The position numbers and the translations under genes were made by a program. DNA of 64,000 nucleotides from Azolla caroliniana. Taxonomy: Eukaryota; Polypodiophyta. The stretch lies in NCBI GenBank assembly GCA_043228905.1, contig JBHGNT010000009.1, forward strand, positions 12,834,001-12,898,000, written 5' to 3'. The stretch's first letter is position 1. Each line of letters begins with the position of its first letter. Under the pieces are notes generated by a model. That model was not told where the DNA came from and ran no database searches. It saw only the letters and a list, made by a program, of their open reading frames with translations. This document shows positions 10,407-20,518 of the stretch, piece by piece.

Positions 10407-13390
10407 ATGGACTGCCAAACGCTTTCTGAAGCCGCCAAGAAATGGTTACGGCAGCACGGTTTGGAGGGTTTCTTAACGATCATGGAGGCAGCGCCACACA
10501 AAGAGACCGAGAAGATTATAAAAGAAATCGACACGGAGGTGATCACGGAGGAGGCGATCCGTGCGTTAATAGGCTTTCCGGAGGGCGGTATCTACACGAT
10601 CAACAATCCTACCCCCGAGCAACTTATCAAATATTTCGGTGAGTACTCTCTAGCCAACAAGGGCTATAGTACACAAGGCGGCGAAGATATTATATTCCGA
10701 GAAATTGCCCGTGTGCTCCACGAGTTCGGCCACGTGTAACCTCGACCCCCCGTCATGCCTCAAAACCGAGCAGGCTTGATCATCGCAACGTACGAAGGGG
10801 TCAAGGTAGATTGGCCGGTGCTGATCGCCGATGGGTTGTGTACGGCCATTGATATAGTAAGGGGAAAGGACGGCAAGGAAGGCCGGAAAATATGGCATGC
10901 AGTGACACAATGGCTCACCCTGTTGGCGCCACCGGTCGAGCCCGTCCAAACCAAGAAGCGGGGAAGAACAACGGACGGCACCCCGAAACCTGCTTCGAAA
11001 CATCAACAACTGTTGGCTTCCAAGGCCACTAAGGGGAAGACTTCCGAAGTAGAGAAGGCGACGAAGGAGCGCGCCAACCGGAAGCGACCAGCGGACACGC
11101 ACGAGGAGACACCGGCACGGGCCTTGAAGAGCCCACTCCACCGACCAGCACAACAAGAAACGGACACCTTGGCCGCAAGAATGAATGTCGGGACTCAGAC
11201 GGAAGAGATGGAGGAAGAACCCACGGAGCACCTCCAGCGGCGGCCGGTGAAGAGCACCGCAGAATCAGTCGGGAAACGTTCAGACCCACAGAAGGATGGA
11301 ACACCCGCAACTCACGCTGAGCAACCCACGCCAAGGGAGGCACCGGAACCGGTTCGGATGGAACCGGTCACAGAAGTCCCGGCACAACAGGCAACACTGG
11401 CAAGCCCTGTCACCCAAGAGCCGGAGATACAAAGGCCAACCGCCCCAGCCGGCCAAGAACAACTAGACAAGGGGGCGACCAGACGAAACACACTTAGAGC
11501 CGGAACGGCAAAGTGGTCAGCTGGCAGAACCAGAAGCGCAGCTTGACACAGAAAGGCGGGACCAACCACCGGCGAGTGAACCCATCAGCCAACTCTCCGT
11601 GCAAGCGCAACAACAGTGCACCGGCAGCCAATGGCTCCGGTGGATAGGAGACCAAATTGCCGGAGTAGTCAGAGGAAAGAGCGCAAATGGAGTGATTGCT
11701 CGTCACAACCGATGAACTGGAGATGGCCCGGTCAAGGATCCGGTGCCTGGAACAAGACTTGGATCGTATCACAGGAGATATGGCCAAAATGGCCTTAACC
11801 GCAACGCAGGTCTAAGCACCGGTGACTCTGGTTGATGTACAGAAGAATAAGACCTCGGAGACACAAACGGTCCTGGAGAAAGAGGCGGCGCAAGCCCAAG
11901 AGCTTGCGGAATTACGAGATGAGCTAGCCGCACAAGAAGCATTACGGAGCCGCAAACGCGACTTGAAGAAGGCGGCTGAAGAAGAATTAAGAAAGACTGC
12001 TGAGAACCTTCGCCGTGCAAAGGAAAACCTGCGTAAAGGACATCATACTTACGACTAGCTGAAGGAGGAAAAAGAGAAAGTGTTGCAAGAAAAAGACAAG
12101 CTGCGACGGATGGCGGAAACGGAAATCAAGCGGGAGGACCACGCGCGTCGTCAAATAAACCAAAGGTTGAAGCAGAAGACCGATGATTTCGATCATCTGC
12201 ATCGGGACTACAAGCAGCTGGAGACGGAGCATCAGCAACGGATGGCCGAGCTCCGGCAAGAAGTTGATAAGGCCACAATGGCACTCGCCGAAGAACGAGC
12301 GGAAAGTTCCAGGCTATTGGAGGAAGCGTCGAATGCCCGGATGGAGCTCCACAAACAGAACCATGAAGACAAGGAAAGAGCGACAATGGTACTACAGAGG
12401 TTGCAAACAACCTATCAAACTCAATTGTCGCATTATAGGGAGTAGGAGGCGGACACGGTTCGGATCATCAAGCAGTTGAAGGAAGAGCGACAAGCCACAG
12501 AAAATAAATCACAGATGGGAGCCGAACGGATCCAGTGCATCCTCCGGTCATGGCTCACTAAAACCAAAAGCTTGATTGATGACAACTCTGTGCGTTGGTG
12601 GGCAAAATGGGCGCAGAATACCGTGGAACTCCAATTGCTTAGGGCGGACGTTGAAAATCGGCGAAAGGAGGGCGACAACTGCTATATGCTGACCTCAGAG
12701 GACTTGACCACCGTCAGGGACGAGCAGGCGGAAGATTTCACAGCCTAGCGACAAGCCGCAGAAAATAAATCACAGATGGGAGCCGAACGGATCCAGTGCA
12801 TCCTCCGGTCATGGCTCACTAAAACCAAAAGCTTGATTGATGACAGCTCTGTGCGTTGGTGGGCAAAATGGGCGCAGAATACCGCGGAACTCCAATTGCT
12901 TAGGGCAGACGTTGAAAATCGGCGAAAGGAGGGCGACAACTGCTATATGCTGACCTCGGAGGACTTCACCACCATCAGGGACGAGCAGGCGGAAGATTTC
13001 ACAACCCTGGCGGATGAACAATTGGTGCAGGTTCGACAGCTCGTAGCTCAACTAGACGATGATCGGCTGGAGGCTCAAATCCAGTTCGAAAGCTATGAGT
13101 GGTCCTGGCTCCGGGAAGAAAAAGCGCGAAAGACGGCAACGATCAACCTTAGTGATGAGGAACCGTCGCCGGTGCAAAGACCGGAGGGGGAACAGGCCGG
13201 GGTCAATCAGTCACAGACAACTCCGACGGAGGAACCAACGACGGAAACACCGGTGCCAGAGCCACAAACGGAGCAACAGCCACATCCGCAAATGGAACAA
13301 CAACAACAGCCACAGCAACAACAACAGATTCTCCACGAGCCACTAGAAATTTTGGAGCAAAGCATTCTGGACATTTTGGACGAAGCGTAA
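10407..13390 (+). pseudogene. Third ORF (coiled-coil protein) of Tat-like copy A
   Basis: Begins MDCQTLSEAAKKWLRQHGLEG and aligns along its length with the ORF at 58945 in copy B. First comes a roughly 150-residue globular-looking domain (ALIGFPEGG, VLHEFGHV, ATYEGVKVDWPVLIADGL). A Pro/Glu/Thr-rich linker follows, then a long Glu/Lys/Gln coiled coil (LAELRDELAAQEAL, LKEEKEKVLQEKDKLRR), then a Gln-rich stretch and a conserved end SILDILDEA. It lies in sense orientation between the pol genes and the 3' LTR, where Athila-type elements carry env-like ORFs. Breaks: TAA at 10737 where copy B has Tyr, a frameshift near 11460-11550, a TAG near 12056, a stop near 12445, and a 261-base internal duplication with a TAG at the junction. 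Function unknown. Confidence 0.75.
12488..13009 (+). repeat. 261-bp in-frame tandem duplication within ORF3 of copy A
   Basis: Units 12488-12748 and 12749-13009 are nearly identical and exactly 87 codons long. Each encodes the block from the Lys/Gln segment through SWLTKTKSLIDD to DEQAEDF. Copies B and C carry the region once. The junction creates a TAG. Confidence 0.9.
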
Positions 13391-13397
13391 AAGGGCC

Positions 13398-13444
13398 GGA
13401 TAGTGGGTTCGACGTACAAGGTACTATCCCACGGGCGTGCCATG
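13398..13444 (+). promoter_or_regulatory. Conserved box upstream of 3' LTR, copy A
   Basis: GATAGTGGGTTCGACGTACA continues to TCCCACGGGCGTGCCA immediately before the LTR. GTGGG and CCCAC can pair around a 20-25 base loop. The same box lies before the LTRs at 15236, 17250 and 61818. No ordinary polypurine tract is seen here. Confidence 0.6.
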
Positions 13445-13907
13445 TGTTACCGGTCGGCAAAGAAGGCTAAAGGAGGTCCAAACCAGAGTGTGAAAGGAAT
13501 AGTTATTCAGGAACTGTTGGAATTAGTAGTCTTAATATATACATATTATTATATAAGAAGATGTGGACAGACGGACCGGAATCGGTATACCGATCCGGAT
13601 CCGGAACGATTCCGTAAAGATGTCGTTTGGCACCGTTTTGTATTTCGCACCAAAGACCTATATAAAGGCCCGGTTACAATGTAATCAGGAGCGGATAATT
13701 AATAAAGCTTATGGTCTTAATCTTCAAGTGTTGATTACCGTTCTGTGATTATTGTCATATCTTACGCGTGTTAATTACGGATGGCTAAGTAATCGATTAA
13801 GGTCTAATTAAGCGTTGTGCCGTAAGTCATTCTGCCGTACCACCCTTTGGTGACGTGTCTTAAGTGGACACCCTGTGTTAGGTTGTTGTCCAGCCCTAGC
13901 AATAACA
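13445..13907 (+). repeat. 3' LTR of copy A
   Basis: 463 bases, TGTTACCGG to CAATAACA. It aligns with the copy B LTRs, including the TATATAAAGGCCCGG promoter and the TCTTACGCGTGT and TGTGTTAGG blocks. Markedly diverged from copy B. Confidence 0.88.
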
Positions 13908-15188
13908 GCCAACGAACGCATCGCGGAGTTGGAACAGAACGCAACTATGGCACAACAGGAATCTCGACCAATAGACACCACCGGTGAGGTCCAGTCCCTA
14001 TGAGAAGAGCTTGAAGCCCAGATCGCCATCACCTCAAAAGCAAAGAGGGTCGTGTAGCTGGCGGAATCTGAGATTGACCGCCTCCGCTCCGAACTCTGCC
14101 AATCCTTCGACAGAGAAAAGGATATCCTGGCCAAAGGCCGACAAGTAGGGAAGACCCTCAAAGAGAAACTCGAAGCGGAGGAAGCGGTGCACACCCGCAC
14201 GAAAGAAGAAAACACCAAACTACGCGAGGAAGCGCAAAAGTCGGAAACGGTGATCATAGGACTCCGGGTGTTATTGGAAAAGAAGAAAGTGTGGTACGAC
14301 GAGCATCTCATACGGGAATAGGAGGTGAGGCATCAGGTCGAAATTCGCCTGAACAATGAAATGGGCAAGCTAAAGGAATTGCACTCGAAGGAATCTCAGA
14401 TATGGGCAGGAATGAAGAGCAATTATGAGGAAGTGGTTGTGGTCAGTAAGCAAGAAATCGAAAACCTCAAGAAATCCCTGGAAGAAGCACGTAACCACTA
14501 CCAAGTAATAATCGACAACGTGCGCATAGTTCTTCAGACAAATCGGGAGAGGTTTACGGCGCAATTACAAGCGGCGCTAGACAAAGGCTGGATGGCATGG
14601 GCAACACAAGCAGCGGAGTTGCATACCTACCGGGCGGACTGGGAGAACCGAAGCAAGGACAACTGAGGTTTCTACAAACTCAATGAGGAAGGCATTGCGG
14701 CAGTACGCGAGGACCTAGCGCAGGATTATCACACGCTAGCGGACCAGCACTCCGAGGAACTCGCGCAGCTACTGAACGATTTCGGCGAAAGTCAGGAGGA
14801 TATGTTTCACCGAATCATGCAAGCCGGCAGCACGCGGCCAAGCGCAGAACCAATCGCGATACCATAAAATGATACTCCCGAACAGGAGGAACCTCAGCCC
14901 ACTTGACCGGAAATAACAACTATGGCCGGCAACACTGAGGAAGTGGCGGACAGGACAGAGCCTCAACCTACCGTGAGCCCGTAGACGGATGAGCCAGCCA
15001 CAGTAGAACGGGATGAGCCAACAGAGCCCGATCCGCCCACACAGGGAGACGTTGACGCCATTGAGAGTCCCACCGAACAAGTACAAGACATGGAACCGTG
15101 CAACGACGCGCCTACGGACACTGTGTCGTCCCCAGACCAGGACATCGGAGTGGAACCAAACATTCGGGCTATTTTGGAGGAAGAATAA
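13908..15188 (+). pseudogene. Third-ORF remnant of Tat-like copy C
   Basis: The reading ANERIAELEQN continues to MAQQESRPIDTTG and a long coiled coil (EEAVHTRTKEENTKLREEA, NNEMGKLKELHSKES, NRERFTAQLQ). A WMAWATQAAELHTYRADWEN segment matches WWAKWAQN...ELQLLRADVEN of copy A, and a C-terminal IRAILEEE matches SILDILDE of A and B. It contains several stops (near 14001, 14056, 14320, 14664, 14865). The N-terminal domain is missing because copy A inserted at 13907. Confidence 0.7.
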
Positions 15189-15235
15189 AGGGATGGGTCC
15201 AACGTGCCATGGCATTGTCCCACAGGCGTGCTAGG

Positions 15236-15701
15236 TGTTGTCCGCCGTAATAGTAACTGACTGACAAAAGCGCAGAAGCATTAAATATAGTAAAGCGTAA
15301 AGAAACACATGTAATGGTTCACGCGGGAAGCGTGAATGGCTAAAGGCCCTGCGTATATAAATGGCAGAAATCCTCTATAAGAGGTAGCTTGTAATTTTGG
15401 TGCATAGAGCGTTTCTCTAAGAGAATACTATCTTCTCTGATTTCTGTGTAGATCTATGGTTTTATCTACTGTGTTTCTTGTTCTTTGTTGCGTACTATTA
15501 ATCATAAGGGTGTAGGCGTAAGTGCGGATACTAGTGCACTTCCTAAGGAGTTCGGTTGTAGCCATCTCCCTTATACGCTACTAGGATACGAGGGAGTATC
15601 CCATTACGTATTACGGCACGACGATACCATTCCTTGCAACACAGTCACCTTGAGGCCTACGTCGAAGGACTGACCGTAGGCAGTATTCCTAATCGGTAAC
15701 A
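15236..15701 (+). repeat. 3' LTR of copy C
   Basis: TGTTGTCCG to GGTAACA, 466 bases. It is placed by the conserved pre-LTR box (ATGGGTCC...TGTCCCACAGGCGTG) just upstream. It contains TATATAAATGG near 15353 and downstream words resembling the copy A/B LTRs. The exact right end is inferred from the start of the inverted repeat and could be one base off. Confidence 0.65.
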
Positions 15702-15828
15702 CCAGATCACTGCTGTACGATCGATAACTTCGATCGGAGCTTTGGTTGACTCGAACCTTCTTGTTCGGTCAGTACAATTTGCAATTGGATCACACACCAA
15801 TCGGCTAGTTCAATATGGATTACATGGG
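15702..15828 (+). repeat. Left terminal inverted repeat
   Basis: Reverse complement of 17021-17143 with roughly a dozen mismatches by eye. Confidence 0.85.
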
Positions 15829-16051
15829 TCCTGGATTCGGTCAACTATTAGAAAACATGTTGAATTTCTTGTCTCACATACAAATGGGCACATCATCCAT
15901 GGTGAATATTCCTCCTCCTCATCCAAATTCTTCGTCTACAATGTTTTCCCCACAACCTAAGGAAGAAGAGCCACAAAGAATTACACAAGAAGAACAAGAG
16001 CACGAAAATGAGCATGAACGAGAAGAACATGAACAAGAAGTGCCCCAGATT

Positions 16052-16491
16052 GCATCTGATGAAGCTCCTGATACTGTGACTGGTTATATAGTATTTGTGC
16101 TATAGCTTAAGGAGCATCCAAAATTTAAAAGAAAGGGTGATGATCTGTTTGTAGAGCATGCCTTGAACCTTACAGAGGCTCTGTGTGGCTTCCAATTTGT
16201 TCTTCAGCATCTTGATGGACGATAGGTGCTGATTAAATCAAATGTTGGAGAGATTGTGAAAGCAGATCAATTCAAGGCCATTAACGATGTTGGCATGCCT
16301 ATGTATCAGAGACCTTTTATGAAGGGCAAGCTTTATGTTCAATTCTCTATAGAAGTTCCAAAATCAGGGTCTCTGTCTTTAGACCAATGTAAGGCTTTGG
16401 AAGCCATATTGGCCCCTCGGCCATCAAATGGAATGACAAATATAAAGGTTGAAAAATGTGAAGAAATTATTTTCCAAGATGTGAATATGGA
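16052..16491 (+). pseudogene. Captured DnaJ (type I HSP40) C-terminal domain fragment
   Basis: From SDEAPDTVTG onward the translation follows the substrate-binding C-terminal domain of plant cytosolic DnaJ proteins: EHPKFKRKGDDLFVEH, LTEALCGFQFVL, DGMPMYQRPF-like text (here DVGMPMYQRPFMKGKLY), DQCKALEAIL, and DVNMEG. The J domain, Gly/Phe region and zinc fingers are absent. Two stops (TAG 16103-16105 and 16223-16225) sit where the family has Gln, as expected from CAG to TAG. There is no intron in the fragment, which would fit capture from cDNA or from one exon. The homology ends at about 16491 and the frame runs on in unrelated low-complexity text to 16918. Not a working chaperone. Confidence 0.85.
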
Positions 16492-17020
16492 AGGTTTGAG
16501 CAAGGTGCTCGAATTTTTGCTTAATATCAGAGAAGACTTCATCAATATGAGGCCTAAGCAATATCGAGATAGAGGGCCTGATATCCATCGTGGAGATGCG
16601 ATTTGCCGCCGTTGTTGCCGCTACCGCCATTGCGGAGATGAGAATTGTTGTTGCCGCCGCCGCCATCGTTGCCACCGTCGTCGCAATCGTTGTCGACGCC
16701 GCCATATTGATGTCGCTAGAATACCAGTCAAAGAAGATGGAGAGGAGAACGAAGAGAAAAGGGCAGAAAGAAATTTACAAGAACTCGAGGGCACGCACTC
16801 GAATTTCAAAAGCTCGAGGGTAGAAGAAAAAATTTCAAAAGCTCAAGGGCATGACATGAGATTTCAAAAATTGGAGGGCAGAATCCAGAGGCCGAAAATA
16901 AAATTTCAAAAAATTTGAGGGTAAAAATTTTAAAGACCAAAGGGTAATCTATATATATATATATAACTCACTTCACATGATGAAAGAAAGAATACACAAA
17001 TGCACAACACGATTTCACGA

Positions 17021-17143
17021 CCCATGCTACATTGAACTAGCTGATTGGTGTATGATCCAATCGCGACTTGTGCTGACCGAACGAGAAGGTTCGAGTCAAC
17101 CAAAGCTCCGATTGAAGTTATCGATCGTAGAGCAGTGATCTGG
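17021..17143 (-). repeat. Right terminal inverted repeat
   Basis: Pairs with 15702-15828. The arm ends GTAGAGCAGTGATCTGG on the plus strand. Confidence 0.85.
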
Positions 17144-17592
17144 TCAAGGGATTTCCAACCGTTGAGACGACTGATGGAGTTCCAGTCGAGAAGAGTTGGC
17201 ATGGCGAGTGGGTTCACCGTGCAATGCATTGTCCCACAGGCGTGCCATGTGTTACCGTAAGAATATACGGGGAGGCATAAGGGTATGTGTAATGATGTGG
17301 TTGATGTGTATGTGTAAAGTAAATGAGTATGTGAGGATGACTCTGTGTGAGCACATGCACAATTATGTGCATGTGACAAGAGTGTAACGGTCGTCTCTTT
17401 TGTAACGGTCATTATTTACCGTTACATTATGTATTATATAAACCCCTTATGGGGCATCTAATGGATATACATTTTTCCCCTCTCATTTTGTGTCATATTG
17501 TATTGGTCTTTCTCTCTTGCTCTCTCTCTAACTTAACCCCCTTAGGAGGGGGGTGAAGCCATTCTAGGTTTCACCCCCCAACCCCAACAACA
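17144..17592 (+). mobile_element. 3' end of a fourth Tat-like element (copy D)
   Basis: The pre-LTR box is present (GTGGGTTCACCGTGCAATGC, then TGTCCCACAGGCGTGCCA) followed at 17250 by TGTTACCG and an LTR-like stretch ending near CCCCAACAACA at 17589-17592. It contains a TATATAAACCCC promoter near 17437. Only about 100 bases of internal sequence remain before the inverted-repeat segment. Confidence 0.55.
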
Positions 17593-17593
17593 A

Positions 17594-17919
17594 TGTGCAG
17601 GTTTAATGGAAGCTACAAGAATAAGTAGAGAGAGCAGGAGAGACAGAGAGAGTAGAACAGTAAACCTTAATTCAAAAATAATGAACACTCTCTATACATA
17701 CAATGTTCTCAATGAGCACTTTTATACAAGTCCTTAAAGGACTGACATGTACTTCAAAGCTCGTACCGAGCGACTGACACTAACTCCCAAAAATATGCCT
17801 ACATACTAGGCTAGGATCGTAGGCCTCTAACGGCCTATTGGTTACACTCTGATCCGGACATTGATACGGCTCAGGCTTACTCAATCGATCCAGATCAGGT
17901 TGAGCTTGCTCGCACAACA
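17594..17919 (-). repeat. Solo LTR of a copia-1-related family
   Basis: TGTGCAGGTTTAATGG to GCACAACA. It matches the copia-1 LTR at the GAGCACTTTTATACAAGTCC block, GGACTGAC, and CACTAACTCCCAAA. No coding sequence or primer site follows. No clear target duplication. Confidence 0.65.
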
Positions 17920-18470
17920 GGACAGTCCCAAAGAGTCATAAGCAAAGTTGGGACAAGCTCATACAGCTCTGTTTCAGTCCCAATTTGAGTTGGGACTCAA
18001 GAAAGGAACTAGACCTAGTCCCTATCCCTATCCCTATCCCAAAAGGGGTGCCACCCTAGGTTGGGACAACTAGTCCCAATGGACTACCCAACGACTAGTC
18101 TAACAACTATATCTTGGCCTATATAAGGAGGAGCCTCTCCTCATTTTTTATGATTCTTTATCTCTGAATTGTACTCTCTCTCCCATTGTAATATTGAATA
18201 CTCTCTAGCCCTTATTTATCTTTTTGTTTGTCACAACATTGGGACGGTTGTAATCTTGTATCTCCTTATAATATAAATCATCTTTCTTGTCCCAATTCTC
18301 TCTAGATCCCCATAATCTAGGGGAAGAACACATTATCTCAATATCCTAATGATACTATTGAGATGTTGATGATGATCTTTTAGTGTCATAAGGAGGCCAT
18401 TGCCACAGGTGCATCATTTACTTTCTAAGTTCACTTGTGTGCTTAATAAGTAGAAACCATCCACATGTGC
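17920..18470 (+). repeat. LTR-like sequence rich in TTGGGACAA words
   Basis: Contains many TTGGGAC/GTCCCAA words, a TATCCC microrepeat near 18022, and a promoter-like GGCCTATATAAGGAGG near 18114-18129. The part around 17960-18130 resembles 30185-30400 (CCTAGGTTGGGACAA, CCCAACGACTAGTC, then TATATAAG). Boundaries are not clear. Confidence 0.45.
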
Positions 18471-20518
18471 CTAACAAGTAGTTGGGGGCTTGGTGTTTTA
18501 ACTTGAAGAGCAAGTACCTTAGTGTGTGTGGTAATTGATGGCGGAAAGCATTATCAAATGTTGCAAAATTTATGTCATTGTCATGCTTTCTTCATATTCT
18601 CGAATATACGTTTTATGAGTTTTTGAACGTTTGATTATAATTTATAATGACATATTTTGATTCAATCTCTATAGTTCATACTCATTTTTTTATAAAGTTC
18701 TAAAAATGAAGAAATTGATATCTTCATTAGTTGCGAGATGAGAACATCGATAATTGCAAGATGAGCTCATCATCAATACAATTATGCCTTTGAATTATTT
18801 GATTTTTATGTTCGTGCTTTCTAATGTTTAGTAGTTAAGTAATTCCTAAGTTTTGAGCTTTCAATTGTGTTGACATTTGATTCAATCAATATATAATATA
18901 GACCATAGTCATTTTTTGAAATTCCAATCTTTATTTTTTTTCCAACTTTGAGATGATTTACCATACATGTTTGATTGAATCATTCTTGAATGCGAATGCA
19001 CGTATGTTACATATGGTTCATTCTATGGTTGCAAGTTTGCACATTCCATCTCGTAAACCGTTTGTATGTATTTTCTAGTTAGCAGAAGACACAATTTTGC
19101 TTTTACTTGTTTTAAATATTTTGTGGCTAGCATCCCAAGCATGGATTATAATGCAATATGCTTCTATGTCATTTTTTCACATACATGTGAGTCTCATAGG
19201 ACCCTTTAGTTTGATGGGTTTCACAACTATTTCAAGGAGTTGAATGGTGGTAAACGTTGAAATTTCCTACATGGTTTATGGATAGGCCAAATAGAGCAGG
19301 TGACAAGCGGCACCTGTCCTTTATCCTAAGATCGCTTCCAAACTCATGAAAGCAAACCATATTGTATTTTTAGCACACATTGCACTTGCAATTTTATGCC
19401 TCACACATGAAAGAATCCATGTTAGCTTACCCGTCTTTTAAGTTCTGCTCAGTGTTTTTTCTTAGTTGTTAACAAGAATCTTTACATTTGTTATCAAAAT
19501 AATTATTGTAAGGGAACTCTATGAGCTTGTAATTACCTCTCTTCTTAATTCCAAAGGCGAATTGCAAACATTTTGGATCATTTCAATTAATTTATGTCCA
19601 TGTGGATGTACATTTCTTTGAGTTAGCTTTCAAAGAAATCAAAGTATATCTCAAACTTGGCATAGTTTAACAACTCAATATTCCATGATAATTTCATGGA
19701 ATATAGGTTCTTCAATCAAGTTTCCAAAAAGATAATCACAAAGTAAGGAATGTAGAGAGATAGTGCAAGATAGATGAGAAAACAAAATTTTTCTGATTAT
19801 TGTTGATTATACTAGCAATTGCATTGTCCATGTTTTCTATATAATTGGAAACTTCAAATATCTGGATGGAACCAATCTCTACATTGTTATACAATGAAAG
19901 TACATACTTGAATATCAATGTCTTTCTCATTCCTCTTAGGAATAGTTTTGGCCTCTCCAATACAACTTAATTCATACTCACAAATTAGAGATTTAAAGGA
20001 GACCTAGACAACTAAGGGAATTTTCTCAAAGAACTGGTAAACTTACACAACTCAAGATTCCTCACTCAATTATAATGCATCAGGTGGTTGGTAGGTAGGT
20101 AAGTAGTTTACTACATAGTTTACCAACCATTGTTCCCCTATTAATGGCAAGTATTGAGAGAATTTACTTGATCCACTTGGTTTACTAGATTGTCTCGGTC
20201 CATCCCACTAAACGTGTGAGTATTAGGGGGGGACCCCTAATCTTAAGGGGTCAAAGCAACCTTATGAAAACCATTATTGAACTTGAAAATTTTCCTCTTC
20301 CCAATTCGAATATCTATCAGGAATCAAAACTCAATCCTAGAACATGAAACATCATGAGTCATTTCAATTTTAACATTAATTTACACTTAATTGTGCTCAT
20401 GATTAAGGCTCAACAAAGATACATGTCCAAATTCCTTATACAATGCCATTAAAAAGGCTAGAAATTCAAAAGTATGGTAACAATGATGAAGAATTTCCTA
20501 CACATGATGCATCTGTAA
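18471..20518. other. AT-rich intergenic sequence, no gene recognised
   Basis: About 2 kb downstream of the F-box/XPA gene. Only short open frames are present (for example about 74 codons at 19736-19960, minus), without recognisable motifs. The gene's 3' UTR presumably occupies the right edge. Confidence 0.6.

Larger units (their letters stand above)
5387..13907 (+). mobile_element. 3' part of Tat/Athila-like gypsy, copy A (interrupted by N1)
   Basis: The stretches 5387-5507 and 10301-13907 align with the end of copy B (about 58777-62267): a leader, a third ORF, a conserved pre-LTR box and a 3' LTR. The left part of the element lies beyond the window because copia-1 inserted at its left edge, and N1 splits its leader at 5508-10300. 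Beyond 13907 the sequence resumes as the third ORF of copy C, so copy A is itself nested in copy C. Confidence 0.85.
15702..17143. mobile_element. Inverted-repeat-flanked segment with captured gene fragments
   Basis: About 127 bases at the left end (15702-15828) recur inverted at 17021-17143. Both arms read CCAGATCACTGCT inwards and continue through CGATCGATAACTTC and GGTTGACTCGAACCTTCT. Inside is a chimeric reading frame: about 80 codons starting MDYMGPGFGQ with Pro/Ser and Glu-rich text, then a DnaJ fragment, then a GCC/ATG-type triplet tract and imperfect 30-base repeats of the type TTTCAAAAGCTCGAGGG. This resembles a Pack-type DNA transposon. No target duplication was found at the outer ends, so fold-back duplication is an alternative. 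Confidence 0.6.

Noticed and set aside
16052-16491. A functional DnaJ gene
   Set aside because: Lacks the J domain and zinc fingers and has two in-frame stops.
15702-17143. Calling the inverted-repeat segment a MULE with a 9-bp target duplication
   Set aside because: The bases outside the two arms do not match (ATCGGTAAC-side and CAAGGGATT-side), so no duplication supports a specific superfamily.
19736-19960. 74-codon minus-strand frame downstream of the F-box/XPA gene
   Set aside because: Low complexity, no motif, AT-rich context. No support for coding.
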